64,000 nucleotides of DNA from assembly GCA_035626515.1 (NCBI GenBank), contig DASPNM010000019.1, positions 1-64,000 on the forward strand, written 5' to 3'. The DNA comes from DASPNM01 sp035626515 (GTDB lineage: Bacteria > Bacteroidota > Bacteroidia > Chitinophagales > Chitinophagaceae). A program made the position numbers and the translations under genes. The notes beneath the pieces were generated by a model, which ran no database searches, was not told where the DNA came from, and worked only from the letters and a program-made list of their open reading frames with translations. Of this stretch, positions 34,809 to 43,709 are shown in pieces. Position 1 is the first letter of the stretch, and each line of letters begins with the position of its first letter.

Positions 34809-35261
34809 TCACAGCTCACTCCGCCGGATCGTTTCGAGCACCCGGTGCTTCCAGGTTTCCGGAATCACCGAGTAACCGGCCTTGCTGATCGCGTCCACCC
34901 ATTTCCGGTAATCGCTCTCGCCGCGCAGCGTTTCGTAAAACCTTTTTCGCCGGATTACGTTGCAGAAGTCCTTGTAGGAATCTTTCACGTCGTCGTATTG
35001 CTTGTAAGCCGAACGAATCCCTTTTTCCTTCAGCAATTTGTTTTTTCCGACGATGCCGAAGTGGTTGTTCAGCAATTTGGCGTTGCGGCTGCTGCCTGCA
35101 CCCGATTCATGAATAGCGATACCCAGGATCACGGAAGCGGGTATCCCATACTCGCCTGAAAGCTCCAGCGCTAAATGCTTGTATTTTTTTACGTACGCGG
35201 TTTGTGAAAAAGCCGAAGCAGCGAAACACAGCAACGCGGCTGCCAGAAATATGCGCCTCAT
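34809..35261 (-). CDS. secreted glucosaminidase-domain protein
   Basis: The ATG at 35261 gives a signal peptide (MRRIFLAAALLCFAASAFS). The mature domain has AIHESGAGSSRNAKLLNNHFGI, typical of the FlgJ-like glucosaminidase family; the Glu in HESG is the catalytic acid. SYKDFCNVIRRKRFYETL is a further family segment. It should cut the glycan strand of peptidoglycan. It is divergent from a membrane protein gene with 100 bp between start codons. Confidence 0.85.
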   Translation of the reverse strand: MRRIFLAAALLCFAASAFSQTAYVKKYKHLALELSGEYGIPASVILGIAIHESGAGSSRNAKLLNNHFGIVGKNKLLKEKGIRSAYKQYDDVKDSYKDFCNVIRRKRFYETLRGESDYRKWVDAISKAGYSVIPETWKHRVLETIRRSEL

Positions 35262-35348
35262 GCCTGCAGATTTTCTGATGGTGGAAAATTCGGGGCAATG
35301 TTCATGGGGCAGCAAATTTACAAATTATCGGTTTTTTCTGAATGCCGT

Positions 35349-35355
35349 TACTTTG
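35349..35355 (+). promoter_or_regulatory. TACTTTG, -7-like box
   Basis: TACTTTG lies 6 bases before the ATG at 35362 of the membrane protein gene. It is the TAnTTTG variant also seen before marR. Confidence 0.35.
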
Positions 35356-35361
35356 CGCTCC

Positions 35362-36042
35362 ATGTCTCTCGCGGTAAACGAACAACACAGACTTGGGGAA
35401 TGGCGGGAAAAGCCGACTCCCCCGGCGCCACTGCGGGTATTGGCAGCCGTAGTGTCTTATGCGTTCCACCCTGTTTTTGTACCTGTTTACATAGTAGTTT
35501 TTATTCTCTACCTGCATCCTTTCCTTTTCGCCGGGTACAGCGGCTGGGAAAAATCGATCGCCCTGGCTCAGGCATTTGTCATGTTTACGTTTTTCCCACT
35601 GGTAACCGTGCTGCTGCTACGGGCAGTGAAATTCGTCGACAGCATTTTCCTTCGAACGCAAAAAGACCGGATCATCCCGCTCGTGGCGACAGGAATCTGG
35701 TATTTCTGGATCTGGCACGTTTGGCGTAATCTTCCGGACCGCCCAACGGAAGCCGTGATGCTGCCGCTTGGGGTCTGGATCGCGGCAAGCCTGGCAATTC
35801 TGGCCAATATTTATCTAAAGATCAGCTTGCACACGATTGCTATGGGAATATTGCTTTGCTATTGCGGCTACCTGGCGCTTCGTACCCCCGACATCGGGCT
35901 TTACCTCTGCATCGCCGTCTTCATCGCGGGATTGGTAACCACCGCCCGTCTGCTCATTTCCGATCATACGCAAAAGGAGATATACCTGGGACTGCTTCTT
36001 GGTTTCGGGTCCCAATGCATCGCGGTAGTTGCCATGAGTTGA
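35362..36042 (+). CDS. conserved membrane protein, possibly PAP2-like
   Basis: From the ATG at 35362 (MSLAVNEQHRLGEW) the product has six or seven helices, among them VPVYIVVFILYLHPFLF, AQAFVMFTFFPLVTVLLL and TIAMGILLCYCGYLAL. RTQKDRIIPLVATGIWYF and KISLHTIAMG recall the KxxR-type and SxHxxG motifs of PAP2-like Bacteroidota membrane proteins, but the full phosphatase motifs are not seen. Function is unknown. Confidence 0.65.
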   Translation: MSLAVNEQHRLGEWREKPTPPAPLRVLAAVVSYAFHPVFVPVYIVVFILYLHPFLFAGYSGWEKSIALAQAFVMFTFFPLVTVLLLRAVKFVDSIFLRTQKDRIIPLVATGIWYFWIWHVWRNLPDRPTEAVMLPLGVWIAASLAILANIYLKISLHTIAMGILLCYCGYLALRTPDIGLYLCIAVFIAGLVTTARLLISDHTQKEIYLGLLLGFGSQCIAVVAMS

Positions 36043-36046
36043 TGTT

Positions 36047-36274
36047 CTACCGTCCGCCGCGGGTGTCTTCATTTCTTACTTCGTCATCGCGCTTGCGGGT
36101 CTTGCTGTAAATTCCGCCGGCCGTATCGTCTGCAGTACTGATGCTTTGATCCGGCTGGTTGCGCAAATTATCCCGCAATTTCCGGTAGCTGGTCTGCTCC
36201 GGGCTGTTGCGACCCGTGCGGTTTTCGCGATCCGTAGTTTTTTCGCCTCGCCTGTTTCTTCTTCGATTCGGCAT
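36047..36274 (-). CDS. 75-residue Arg-rich hydrophilic protein
   Basis: The product is strongly basic and polar with no hydrophobic core (MPNRRRNRRGEKTTDRENRT...). It is likely intrinsically disordered. It stands 15 bp downstream of another small basic protein on the same strand, and the two look like an operon. The frame converges with the membrane protein stop. Composition bias could also make a chance frame look real. Confidence 0.4.
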   Translation of the reverse strand: MPNRRRNRRGEKTTDRENRTGRNSPEQTSYRKLRDNLRNQPDQSISTADDTAGGIYSKTRKRDDEVRNEDTRGGR

Positions 36275-36289
36275 ATGATTTTTTTATGG

Positions 36290-36484
36290 TTAACGTGGAT
36301 TCCCACGGTTTGATCCCTTGTAGGACGTTCGCTGCTTGCGGTTTCTTCGGGGAGCTCCCCGCGAATCTTCGTAATCTGCGGCCGGGTCTGCGTCTTGATT
36401 CCCGATGGCGACAAAATTGATGTGTTTGTCCCTGTTCGCTTCAGAAGGGGGACCGAGGTGCCGGTCGCGCAATTTCTTTTTCAT
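36290..36484 (-). CDS. 64-residue basic hydrophilic protein
   Basis: From the ATG at 36484 the peptide begins MKKKLRDRHLGPPSEANRD and ends in RKQRTSYKGSNRGNPR. It is polar and basic, without cysteines. Upstream in the same frame the sequence is antisense-like, so this ATG is the best start. It sits 15 bp before the Arg-rich gene. Confidence 0.4.
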   Translation of the reverse strand: MKKKLRDRHLGPPSEANRDKHINFVAIGNQDADPAADYEDSRGAPRRNRKQRTSYKGSNRGNPR

Positions 36485-36612
36485 AGCCGTTTTTTCCAAT
36501 GGGCTCAAGAATGCTGCCAGTGGCTGTTTCTTTCCGGATCGTTTTGCTTTGGAAAAATGGCAATATGTAGCGCGCTTAAAGAGCACAGCTTGAACATAGA
36601 AAAAACTGCGCG

Positions 36613-37437
36613 CTAATCGAGTTTTTGAAAAGGTTTTTTCAGCAGCGTCAGAAAATCCTCGTCCTTTTCGTTGGGGTAGTGCCGGTCGAGTCCGTAGCGG
36701 ATTTGATTGGGCTCGAGCGAGCGAAAGGTGCCAAACAGCCGGTCCCAGATCGACAGCACCGAACCGTAGTTGCTGTCGGTGTAAGGCTGCTTCCAATGGT
36801 GATGCACCTTGTGCATGTTGGGAGAAACAAGCACGTAGCTGAGTGTGCGGTCCAGCCAGCGCGGAAGGCTGATGTTCGCGTGCGTAAAAGCAGTGGAAAG
36901 GATGAGCAGGGTCTGGAAGATCATCACCGCATACATGGGTGCCCCACTGACAAAAATGCCCATAAAAAAGAAAATCCCCCGCAATACGCTCTCGACCGGG
37001 TGGTGGCGAAGGCCGGTTGTAACGTCCACATTGTTATCCGCGTGGTGGACGATGTGAAATCGCCAGAGCGGAAAAATCTTATGTTCCGTGATATGAGCCA
37101 TCCATCCGCCGAAAAGATCGAGAACGAGAAACGAAATCACAATCGTCCCTAATGTGCCCGCGCCGGTCCAGTACACCAGTCCGAATCCGGTCGCCGCACA
37201 CCAGTCGCTGATCAGTACGATCAATATCGCAAGAAAAGTATGGATCACCAGGTGGATGACGGTGAAACTGAAGTTCACCACCGCATGCCTCAGTTTTGAT
37301 TTGCGATACCGAAGCCGCAGCAGTGGAATGGCCCCTTCGATGACCCAGAAGAGCATCAGCCCGCCCACGAGAATTGCCATCCGCTCCAGTGGCCGCTGTT
37401 CCAGGGTGGAAAAATAGCTGATGATCTTGTCCCACAT
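36613..37437 (-). CDS. sterol desaturase / fatty acid hydroxylase family protein
   Basis: The 274-residue integral membrane protein holds the His clusters of the di-iron family: HITEH, HIVHH, LRHHPVE and HKVHHH. Several hydrophobic helices surround them. Members hydroxylate or desaturate lipids such as carotenoids or sterol-like compounds. It starts with ATG at 37437, 11 bp after the DUF2007 gene stop, and the two are probably one transcript. Confidence 0.9.
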   Translation of the reverse strand: MWDKIISYFSTLEQRPLERMAILVGGLMLFWVIEGAIPLLRLRYRKSKLRHAVVNFSFTVIHLVIHTFLAILIVLISDWCAATGFGLVYWTGAGTLGTIVISFLVLDLFGGWMAHITEHKIFPLWRFHIVHHADNNVDVTTGLRHHPVESVLRGIFFFMGIFVSGAPMYAVMIFQTLLILSTAFTHANISLPRWLDRTLSYVLVSPNMHKVHHHWKQPYTDSNYGSVLSIWDRLFGTFRSLEPNQIRYGLDRHYPNEKDEDFLTLLKKPFQKLD

Positions 37438-37448
37438 GGTTCAAAAAA

Positions 37449-37817
37449 TTACGAAGACAGGTCAAATTTACGCCCGCAATTGACGCAGCGGTACGTCGTA
37501 TGGTCGGGAGCAGTTTTCTTGAATAGAGCGCGAAGCGACTTTAAAACTGACCGCCTCTTTTCAGGTTCTTCCTCACCAGGTATAACCATTTCCCCGCCGC
37601 ATTCCGGACATAGAGGCTTCGCTGTTTCCCGGAGAATCGCACTCGCCCTGTCCAGTTGACTATGGTGCACCATGAGCCGGATACCAGAGGCCATGTTGAT
37701 CAGAGTGACGATGTGCTCATCTTCCAGGTGGCAATTGATACCTTCCTGCTGCAGGACCCCGAGGGCGATGTTAGCGTCCACGTAGTTGGAAAAGCTTTTC
37801 AAAAGCACAAAGGCCAT
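37449..37817 (-). CDS. DUF2007 protein with zinc ribbon
   Basis: The first 65 residues form a DUF2007-like signal-transducing fold (YVDANIALGVLQQEGINCHLEDE). Cysteines in LCPECGGE and RCVNCGR give a C-terminal zinc ribbon. It is cytosolic and of unknown role. The short distance to the desaturase gene suggests an operon. Confidence 0.8.
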   Translation of the reverse strand: MAFVLLKSFSNYVDANIALGVLQQEGINCHLEDEHIVTLINMASGIRLMVHHSQLDRASAILRETAKPLCPECGGEMVIPGEEEPEKRRSVLKSLRALFKKTAPDHTTYRCVNCGRKFDLSS

Positions 37818-37822
37818 GGCGT

Positions 37823-37829
37823 CAAACTA
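37823..37829 (-). promoter_or_regulatory. TAGTTTG, -7-like box of the DUF2007 gene
   Basis: On the - strand TAGTTTG stands 5 bases before the ATG at 37817, as a TAnTTTG variant. Confidence 0.35.
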
Positions 37830-37876
37830 AAAAAGCCCACTGCAGGAGTGAGCCTGGCATTGCAAAAATCGGAAAC

Positions 37877-38992
37877 TTACTGATTTAACATCAGGGGCAT
37901 CACCAGCATGAGCAGCTCTTCGTTCTCGTCCTGGTCGGAAGGCTTCAGGATGCCGGCTTTCGTGGGAGTCGAGAGCTCGAGCACCACCTCATCGCTTTCC
38001 GCCGCGTTCAGCATCTCGATGAGAAACCGGGCATTGAAAGCAATCACGATGTCTTCACCGCTGTACTGGCATTTCATGCGCTCATTTCCCTCAAAGCTGA
38101 AATCCACGTCCTGCGCAGCCAGTTGCAGCTCGCTTCCGCTGATGTTCAGCGCCACCTGGTTCGTGCTCTTGTTGCTGAACACGCTCACCCTCCGGAGCGC
38201 GCTCTGGAAATCCTGGCGGTTTACCGTGAGCCTGTAGGGATTGTCCGCGGGGATTACGACTTTGTAGTCGGGGAAGCGCGCGTCAATAAGGCGGCAGCTC
38301 ATTTGCGTGGTGCCGTGCTTCACGAACAGGTGATTGCTGTTATAATTCACCACGATCTCATCTCCATTCGCCGGGATGGCTGTCTTCAGCAGCCCGAGCG
38401 GCTTACGCGGAACTATAAAGGAATCGGTTTTTGGACAGCTTACATCCTTGCGCTTGTACCGCACCAGGCGGTGAGCATCCGTGGCCACGCACTGCAGGCC
38501 TTTCTTGTCCAGCTCGAAAAAAACGCCCGTCATGGCCGGCCGCAGGTCGTCGTTGCTCGTGGCGAAAAGTGTTTTGTTGATCGCAGTCACCAGACCCTCG
38601 GCGGGCATCGTGAAGGAAGTAGTATCGTCGGCCACGGGTTCCTTCGGGAAATTGTCCGGGTTCTCCCCCATTACCTTATACTTACCGTTGTCGCTCGTGA
38701 TCTCAATTCCGTAATTTTTATCAATGTTGAAGCTCAGTGGCTGGTCCGGGAGGTTCTTGAGCGAATCGATCAGGATGCGCGCGGGGATACAGACCTTGCC
38801 GCTTTCCCTGGATTCGATGTCCAGTTGTACCCTCATCACCGTCTCCAGGTCGGTGGCCACGACAGTCAGCTTGTTCTTCTCCACTTCAAAAAGAAAGTCT
38901 TCGAGGATGGGGAGCACGGTATTTGCATTGATCACTCCCGCTATGTGCTGCAATTGTTTCAGTAATGAGGAAGAGGATACAATGAACTTCAT
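37877..38992 (-). CDS. dnaN: DNA polymerase III beta subunit (sliding clamp)
   Basis: The 371 residues carry the clamp's three repeats. Recognisable segments are LLKQLQHIAGVINANTVLPIL at the start, GVFFELDKKGLQCVATDAHRL in the second domain and LNAAESDEVVLELSTPTKAGI near the end. The C-terminal LMLVMPLMLN is the usual closing strand. It forms the ring that holds polymerase on DNA. No dnaA or replication origin is seen beside it, so it is not in the classic dnaA-dnaN layout here. Confidence 0.97.
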   Translation of the reverse strand: MKFIVSSSSLLKQLQHIAGVINANTVLPILEDFLFEVEKNKLTVVATDLETVMRVQLDIESRESGKVCIPARILIDSLKNLPDQPLSFNIDKNYGIEITSDNGKYKVMGENPDNFPKEPVADDTTSFTMPAEGLVTAINKTLFATSNDDLRPAMTGVFFELDKKGLQCVATDAHRLVRYKRKDVSCPKTDSFIVPRKPLGLLKTAIPANGDEIVVNYNSNHLFVKHGTTQMSCRLIDARFPDYKVVIPADNPYRLTVNRQDFQSALRRVSVFSNKSTNQVALNISGSELQLAAQDVDFSFEGNERMKCQYSGEDIVIAFNARFLIEMLNAAESDEVVLELSTPTKAGILKPSDQDENEELLMLVMPLMLNQ

Positions 38993-39182
38993 TCGGCATG
39001 CGTTTGGGCGAAACTACTGATTTTTGGTATACAGCCAAGTCGCTGTGCAGGGGGGCGGGAAAGCTGGTGCATTTCGCTCCGATCGCACCACCATGCACAT
39101 CCGGATTCGCCCGTAAAAACGGGTTATTTCTCGTTTGCTTCTTTCGTAACTTGCCGGACTCTACGGCTATTTTTTAAGGGCT

Positions 39183-40505
39183 ATGCTGGATAAACTATTT
39201 GGCAGGAAAAAGACGAAAGCAGCACCACAACCAGCTCCAGAAATCAGCTTCGGCCGTTATTCCGACAACAACAAATCCGTTTCAAAAGTCAATCGCTGGA
39301 CAGAAGCGGAAATCCTGTTCAAGGAGAGAAAATTTCCCGAAAGCTTCGACGCTTTTTTCGATTACATCCGCGACGAGACTCAGCAGAATGTCCGTTATGA
39401 ACGTACCGGCCCCGAAGGGAGGTTTGAATGCTACCAGGGATCCAAGATCGTGCGCGGCCAGTTCGACGCCCGGAAATTTTGCGCCGAGGTGACCCTCGCG
39501 CGCATGCCTCAGCCCTCAGTGCCCGTGATGCGCCGGCTCCTTGAAATGAATTTCAGCCTCTACTACAGCCGCTTCGCGTTGGACAGCGAGCGACTTTGCA
39601 TGCGGTTCGACAGCGATGTGCAGACGGCCAATCCCAGCAAGCTTTACTACGGGCTCAAAGAACTCGCAACGAAGGGCGATAAACAGGACGATCTGCTTGT
39701 GCAGGACTTCAGCATTCTTCAAACCACCGACATCGAACATCTCTTCCCGCTTCCGCAGCACGAGAGGGAGGTGAAATACGAGTGGTTCCAGAAGTGGATC
39801 AAGGAAACCCTGGACGCGGTCGCGGCACTGGACGCCGACAAATTTTCGGGCGGGATCGCTTACCTGCTGCTTAACCTGGCTTACAAGATCGACTACCTCC
39901 TTTCACCTGAGGGAAAGTTGCTGCACGACCTGGAAAATATCTCCTACCTCTATTTCAAAAAAGACGACCGGCCGATCGTGGAAAAGAACCGCGACATGAC
40001 CAGCGAGTTCAAAAAACTTCAGTCGAAGAGCAAGGAAGATATTTTTCAATACCTGTTCCGCTCCAGGCACACGTTCGCCATTACCTCGCCGCAGCCTTAC
40101 AAGACGATCGCCGACGCCATCCGCGCCGCAAACGACAACGGGAGCTGGTACCGCGACAATAACTATCATTTTATCGGAACTCAGATCGCCGAGTATGGTA
40201 TCGCGTACTGCCAATATTCCTACAGCCTTCCCCGGGTGGTCACAGAACTCTTCCACCTGCTGATGACCATCAATTACGTGGAGTATTTCCTGGCGCTCGG
40301 CTACACCGAAGTGTACTACGATCATTACAAGAACCAATTTGCAATAAGCGAGATCATCCAGCGGATTAAAGACATTCAGGAGCCCTGGAAATCGAAGTAC
40401 CCGCTCATGAATTTTAACACGCAAAACGTGAAGTTTGACTCGCTATTGAACTTCAACCTTTCATTTACCAATGAGCTTGCTGCATTGAACATGGAGGGAA
40501 AATAA
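39183..40505 (+). CDS. hypothetical protein paired with an HtrA-like protease
   Basis: I do not recognise the 440-residue protein as a whole. It is soluble, without a signal peptide. Residues 75-170 (RTGPEGRFECYQGSKIVRG, FSLYYSRFALDSERLCMRFD) look like a YbjN / type III secretion chaperone-like fold. The rest is helical. It is separated by one base from the next gene, which encodes a serine protease with a similar-looking C-terminal domain, so a complex or chaperone-client relation is plausible but not shown. Confidence 0.6.
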   Translation: MLDKLFGRKKTKAAPQPAPEISFGRYSDNNKSVSKVNRWTEAEILFKERKFPESFDAFFDYIRDETQQNVRYERTGPEGRFECYQGSKIVRGQFDARKFCAEVTLARMPQPSVPVMRRLLEMNFSLYYSRFALDSERLCMRFDSDVQTANPSKLYYGLKELATKGDKQDDLLVQDFSILQTTDIEHLFPLPQHEREVKYEWFQKWIKETLDAVAALDADKFSGGIAYLLLNLAYKIDYLLSPEGKLLHDLENISYLYFKKDDRPIVEKNRDMTSEFKKLQSKSKEDIFQYLFRSRHTFAITSPQPYKTIADAIRAANDNGSWYRDNNYHFIGTQIAEYGIAYCQYSYSLPRVVTELFHLLMTINYVEYFLALGYTEVYYDHYKNQFAISEIIQRIKDIQEPWKSKYPLMNFNTQNVKFDSLLNFNLSFTNELAALNMEGK

Positions 40506-40506
40506 A

Positions 40507-41607
40507 ATGGAGAGCAGTCAGATCATAGAGAAATTCCAGCCGGCAATTATCCAGATCGCCACACAGACGGGTACCGGGACCGGCTTTTATATAAAAGACT
40601 ACGGTCTCGTGATCACCAACGAGCACGTGGTCGGGGAAAATCCCGAGGTCACGATTGGCGGGAAGAATTTCGATAAGCGCATCGCCCGGGTCTGGTATAC
40701 CGATCCCAAGCACGACCTGGCCTTTCTCGAGGCCCCGCAGGACGTAGAGCTTCCGGATATCCAGCTGGGACGGTACGAAAGCCTGCGCGATGGCGATTTG
40801 GTGCTTGCGATCGGGCATCCCTATGGGTTGAACTACACCGCTACGCAGGGTGTAATATCAAAAGTGGACCGCATCCGCGAAGGACTCAAATTCATCCAGA
40901 TCGACGCAGCGATCAATCCGGGCAACAGCGGCGGACCGCTGGTGAACGCCAAAGGGGAAGTAGTCGGCGTAAATTCATTCATCATCCGCGGCGGCGACAA
41001 CCTGGGATTTGCACTGCCGGTGAGCTATCTGCGCGAAGCGCTGGAGATTTATTTGCCGCACAAGGGAGAACCAACTACGCGCTGCTTCAGCTGCGGTTAC
41101 CTCGTGACACAAAAGAATATTGAATCGGGGAAATACTGTCCCAGCTGCGGCACGGAAGTGAAGCTTCCCGAAATGCCGGAAACAGAATTAGAATCTGTGG
41201 GCGCTGCGAAAACAATCGAGGATATCCTGAAATCGCTGGGAAAAAATGTGAAGCTCTCGCGGGAAGGCCCGAATAACTGGAGCGTAAAGGAAGGCTCGGC
41301 GAAAATTAAGATCAGCTACAACTCGGAAAATTATTTTGTAGCCGGCGACGCGTACCTCTGTCACCTCCCGGCGGAGGCCGAAAAGATCAAGCCGCTTTAT
41401 CTTTTTCTGCTCCAGGAGAATTACCGGCTCAATGGAATGGTTTTCAGCTGCGTAAAACAGAACATCGTGCTTTCGCGCATCATTTATGATCTGGACATGA
41501 CCATGGAGTCCGGCGTCGAAACTTTCCGCCGTCTGTTCACGCAGGCGGACCAGTACGACGGCATTCTCAAACGCCAGTACGGCTGCCTTCCGCGCCTGGA
41601 AGAATAA
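40507..41607 (+). CDS. trypsin-like (S1C) serine protease with zinc ribbon
   Basis: The N-terminal 190 residues are an HtrA-like protease: TNEHVVG (His), KHDLAFLE (Asp) and NPGNSGGPLVNAKG (Ser). No signal peptide and no PDZ domain are seen. CFSCGYL and CPSCGTE form a zinc ribbon at about 197-220. The last 130 residues resemble a YbjN-like module (ILKSLGKNVKLSREGPNNWSV). The organisation protease-ribbon-YbjN-like is unusual; it follows a partner gene with one base between. Confidence 0.75.
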   Translation: MESSQIIEKFQPAIIQIATQTGTGTGFYIKDYGLVITNEHVVGENPEVTIGGKNFDKRIARVWYTDPKHDLAFLEAPQDVELPDIQLGRYESLRDGDLVLAIGHPYGLNYTATQGVISKVDRIREGLKFIQIDAAINPGNSGGPLVNAKGEVVGVNSFIIRGGDNLGFALPVSYLREALEIYLPHKGEPTTRCFSCGYLVTQKNIESGKYCPSCGTEVKLPEMPETELESVGAAKTIEDILKSLGKNVKLSREGPNNWSVKEGSAKIKISYNSENYFVAGDAYLCHLPAEAEKIKPLYLFLLQENYRLNGMVFSCVKQNIVLSRIIYDLDMTMESGVETFRRLFTQADQYDGILKRQYGCLPRLEE

Positions 41608-41630
41608 AGGCTCCTGCAAAGTTTTTCACG

Positions 41631-42107
41631 ATGATCCACCGAAAAAAGCTCAGTTCCGAACAGGCGCTCCAAAAGCTGAAGCATTACTGCGCCTACCAGG
41701 AGCGTTGTCACCTGGAAGTCCGCCTGAAACTGGCGAGCCTTGGAGTCTGGCGAAAAGAAGAGGATGAGATCATTGCCACCCTCATCACTGAGAACTACCT
41801 GAACGAAGAGCGCTTCGCTATTGCTTTCGCAAGGGGAAAGTTTAGGATAAAACATTGGGGCCGGCACCGGATTATCGAAGCACTTCGGCAAAAAGGGATC
41901 AACCACTATTGCATCCGCAAAGCGGTGGGACAACTTGAAGCAAATGACTACGATTCCTCGATCCGGAAGCTCGCAGACAAAAAGTTTCGTTCCCTGAAAG
42001 ATGAATCTTCGGAAATAAGAAAAAAGAAAACGACGGAATACCTCCTCCGCAAGGGATACGAGCGTGCCGCAGTGATCGAGGCGTTGCGCGGGCTGGGCAT
42101 TCGTTAG
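41631..42107 (+). CDS. recX: RecX family protein
   Basis: The 158 residues form the RecX three-helix repeats. LSSEQALQKLKHYCAYQERC is the first, then ENYLNEERFAIAFARGKFRIKHWG (GxxRI-like) and KYGYERAAV-like RKGYERAAVIEALRG. RecX binds RecA filaments and limits their activity. The gene converges with the next, with one base between stops. Confidence 0.88.
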   Translation: MIHRKKLSSEQALQKLKHYCAYQERCHLEVRLKLASLGVWRKEEDEIIATLITENYLNEERFAIAFARGKFRIKHWGRHRIIEALRQKGINHYCIRKAVGQLEANDYDSSIRKLADKKFRSLKDESSEIRKKKTTEYLLRKGYERAAVIEALRGLGIR

Positions 42108-42108
42108 T

Positions 42109-42753
42109 TTACTTCACGAGAAATTTTTCCGTCGTTCGCCAGCCTCTTCCGTGCAACGACATCCAGTACATGCCCCGCGCCAGTGACGGCAGTGGAAGTG
42201 AAATATGATCACGTTGCCCGTTCAGATCTCGCGCATACACCTGGGCGCCGCCAGAAGAATAAATATTCACCCGCTCAATGGGCCAGTAAGAATCAATGTA
42301 GATCTGCCGGGTCTCGACAACCGTCGGGTAAATTTTTACGGGGGAAATGTTTGCTCCCGGCAGCAAAATGCCGGGCGTAATAAAGAACCGGTTATTCAAC
42401 TGTTCGGCGCGGATGCGGTAGATCGCCGGATTGTTATCGATCAGGTGGTGGCGAAACAAGTAACTCCCGTTGCCCGCGAGCACCTCACCCGCAGCCTGAT
42501 AATTAATGCCGTCAATGCTGTATTCCACAATGTATTTTCTCACCTGGTCTTCCCGTCGTGCCGCCCACCGGATTTCGTTGATACCATTTCCACGTTCCGC
42601 CGAAAGAGCTGCGATCAGCCCCAGCCCGGTTGCCTGCATTTCAATCTCCGGATGCGTATTGTCCTTTTCTGCGATAATGTGCTGTTGCGGGTTTGCCGGG
42701 ATGCCTAAGAGCACCACGCCCACCAGCGCCAAGAGGTAATTATGTTTTCTCAT
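42109..42753 (-). CDS. secreted protein with type IX secretion-like C-terminal tail
   Basis: A signal peptide precedes a short fibronectin-like segment (RKYIVEYSIDGINYQ). The last 75 residues (VKIYPTVVETRQIYID, NIYSSGGAQVYARDL, GMYWMSLHGRG, EKFLVK) are the beta-domain of type A sorting signals of the type IX system. The mature protein is only about 190 residues, and its own activity cannot be told. Confidence 0.65.
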   Translation of the reverse strand: MRKHNYLLALVGVVLLGIPANPQQHIIAEKDNTHPEIEMQATGLGLIAALSAERGNGINEIRWAARREDQVRKYIVEYSIDGINYQAAGEVLAGNGSYLFRHHLIDNNPAIYRIRAEQLNNRFFITPGILLPGANISPVKIYPTVVETRQIYIDSYWPIERVNIYSSGGAQVYARDLNGQRDHISLPLPSLARGMYWMSLHGRGWRTTEKFLVK

Positions 42754-42867
42754 AGACTACGGGTTTCATTTCAACAGGGCAAAGACAGTGCCGCGGCGGA
42801 TGGCGACGGCAGTCAGCGCGTTTGTATCTTTAGTGCAAACGCTTATGCATAACAGCAATTGAAATTC

Positions 42868-43695
42868 ATGAACGAATCGATCACGATCGCCGGAATACAG
42901 GCTAACCTTCACTGGGAAGACAGGGACGCCAACCTGGAAATGTTTGAATCAAAGATTCGCAGCATCAGCACAAAGCCTTCCGTAGTGGTGCTGCCCGAAA
43001 TGTTCAGCACCGGCTTCAGCATGAATCCTGCAAAGCTGGCGGAAACCATGGACGGACCAACAGTGCAATGGATGAAGCAGCAGGCAGCCGAAATGAATTG
43101 CATTCTTACCGGCAGCGTGATCATTCACGATCCTCGTCACGATGCGGACGGCCGCGAGGCCTGGTTCAACCGCCTGTTGTGGGTATTACCCAACGGTGAT
43201 GTGGGCTACTATGACAAGCGCCATCTTTTCGCTTACGCGGGAGAGGACCGGCATTACCAGCGCGGGAACAAACGATTGATCACTTCTGTTAACGGGTGGA
43301 GATTCAACGCACTCATCTGTTATGACCTTCGCTTCCCTGTCTGGGCACGCCAGCGTCCGCCCGAAAGCAGCGGCGATTCACCGGAGTACGACGTGCTGAT
43401 ATACGTGGCCAACTGGCCGGAACGCCGGATACATGCCTGGAAAACCCTCCTGCAGGCGCGCGCCATCGAGAATCAATGCTACGTCATCGGCGTGAACCGT
43501 GTCGGTACCGACGGAAACCAGATCCATCATTCGGGAGAAAGCCTTGTGGTGGATGCGATGGGAGAAATCCTTTATTACAAAAAGGATGAAGAAGACATAT
43601 TCAGCGTGATCCTGGAACGGGAACGGCTCGAACAAGTGCGCCAAAAGCTTCCTTTTTGGAAAGACGCGGATAAGTTTCGCATCTATGAGGGATGA
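42868..43695 (+). CDS. nitrilase superfamily amidohydrolase (omega-amidase type)
   Basis: The catalytic triad is E44 in LPEMFSTGF, K117 in YDKRHLF and C151 in ICYDLRFPVW. The segments resemble YafV/NIT2-like omega-amidases, which deamidate alpha-ketoglutaramate or alpha-ketosuccinamate. The ATG at 42868 (MNESITIAG) is preferred over a TTG three codons earlier. TATCTTTA at 42825-42832 may be its -7 box. Confidence 0.9.
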   Translation: MNESITIAGIQANLHWEDRDANLEMFESKIRSISTKPSVVVLPEMFSTGFSMNPAKLAETMDGPTVQWMKQQAAEMNCILTGSVIIHDPRHDADGREAWFNRLLWVLPNGDVGYYDKRHLFAYAGEDRHYQRGNKRLITSVNGWRFNALICYDLRFPVWARQRPPESSGDSPEYDVLIYVANWPERRIHAWKTLLQARAIENQCYVIGVNRVGTDGNQIHHSGESLVVDAMGEILYYKKDEEDIFSVILERERLEQVRQKLPFWKDADKFRIYEG

Positions 43696-43709
43696 GCAAC
43701 CACTTTCCC

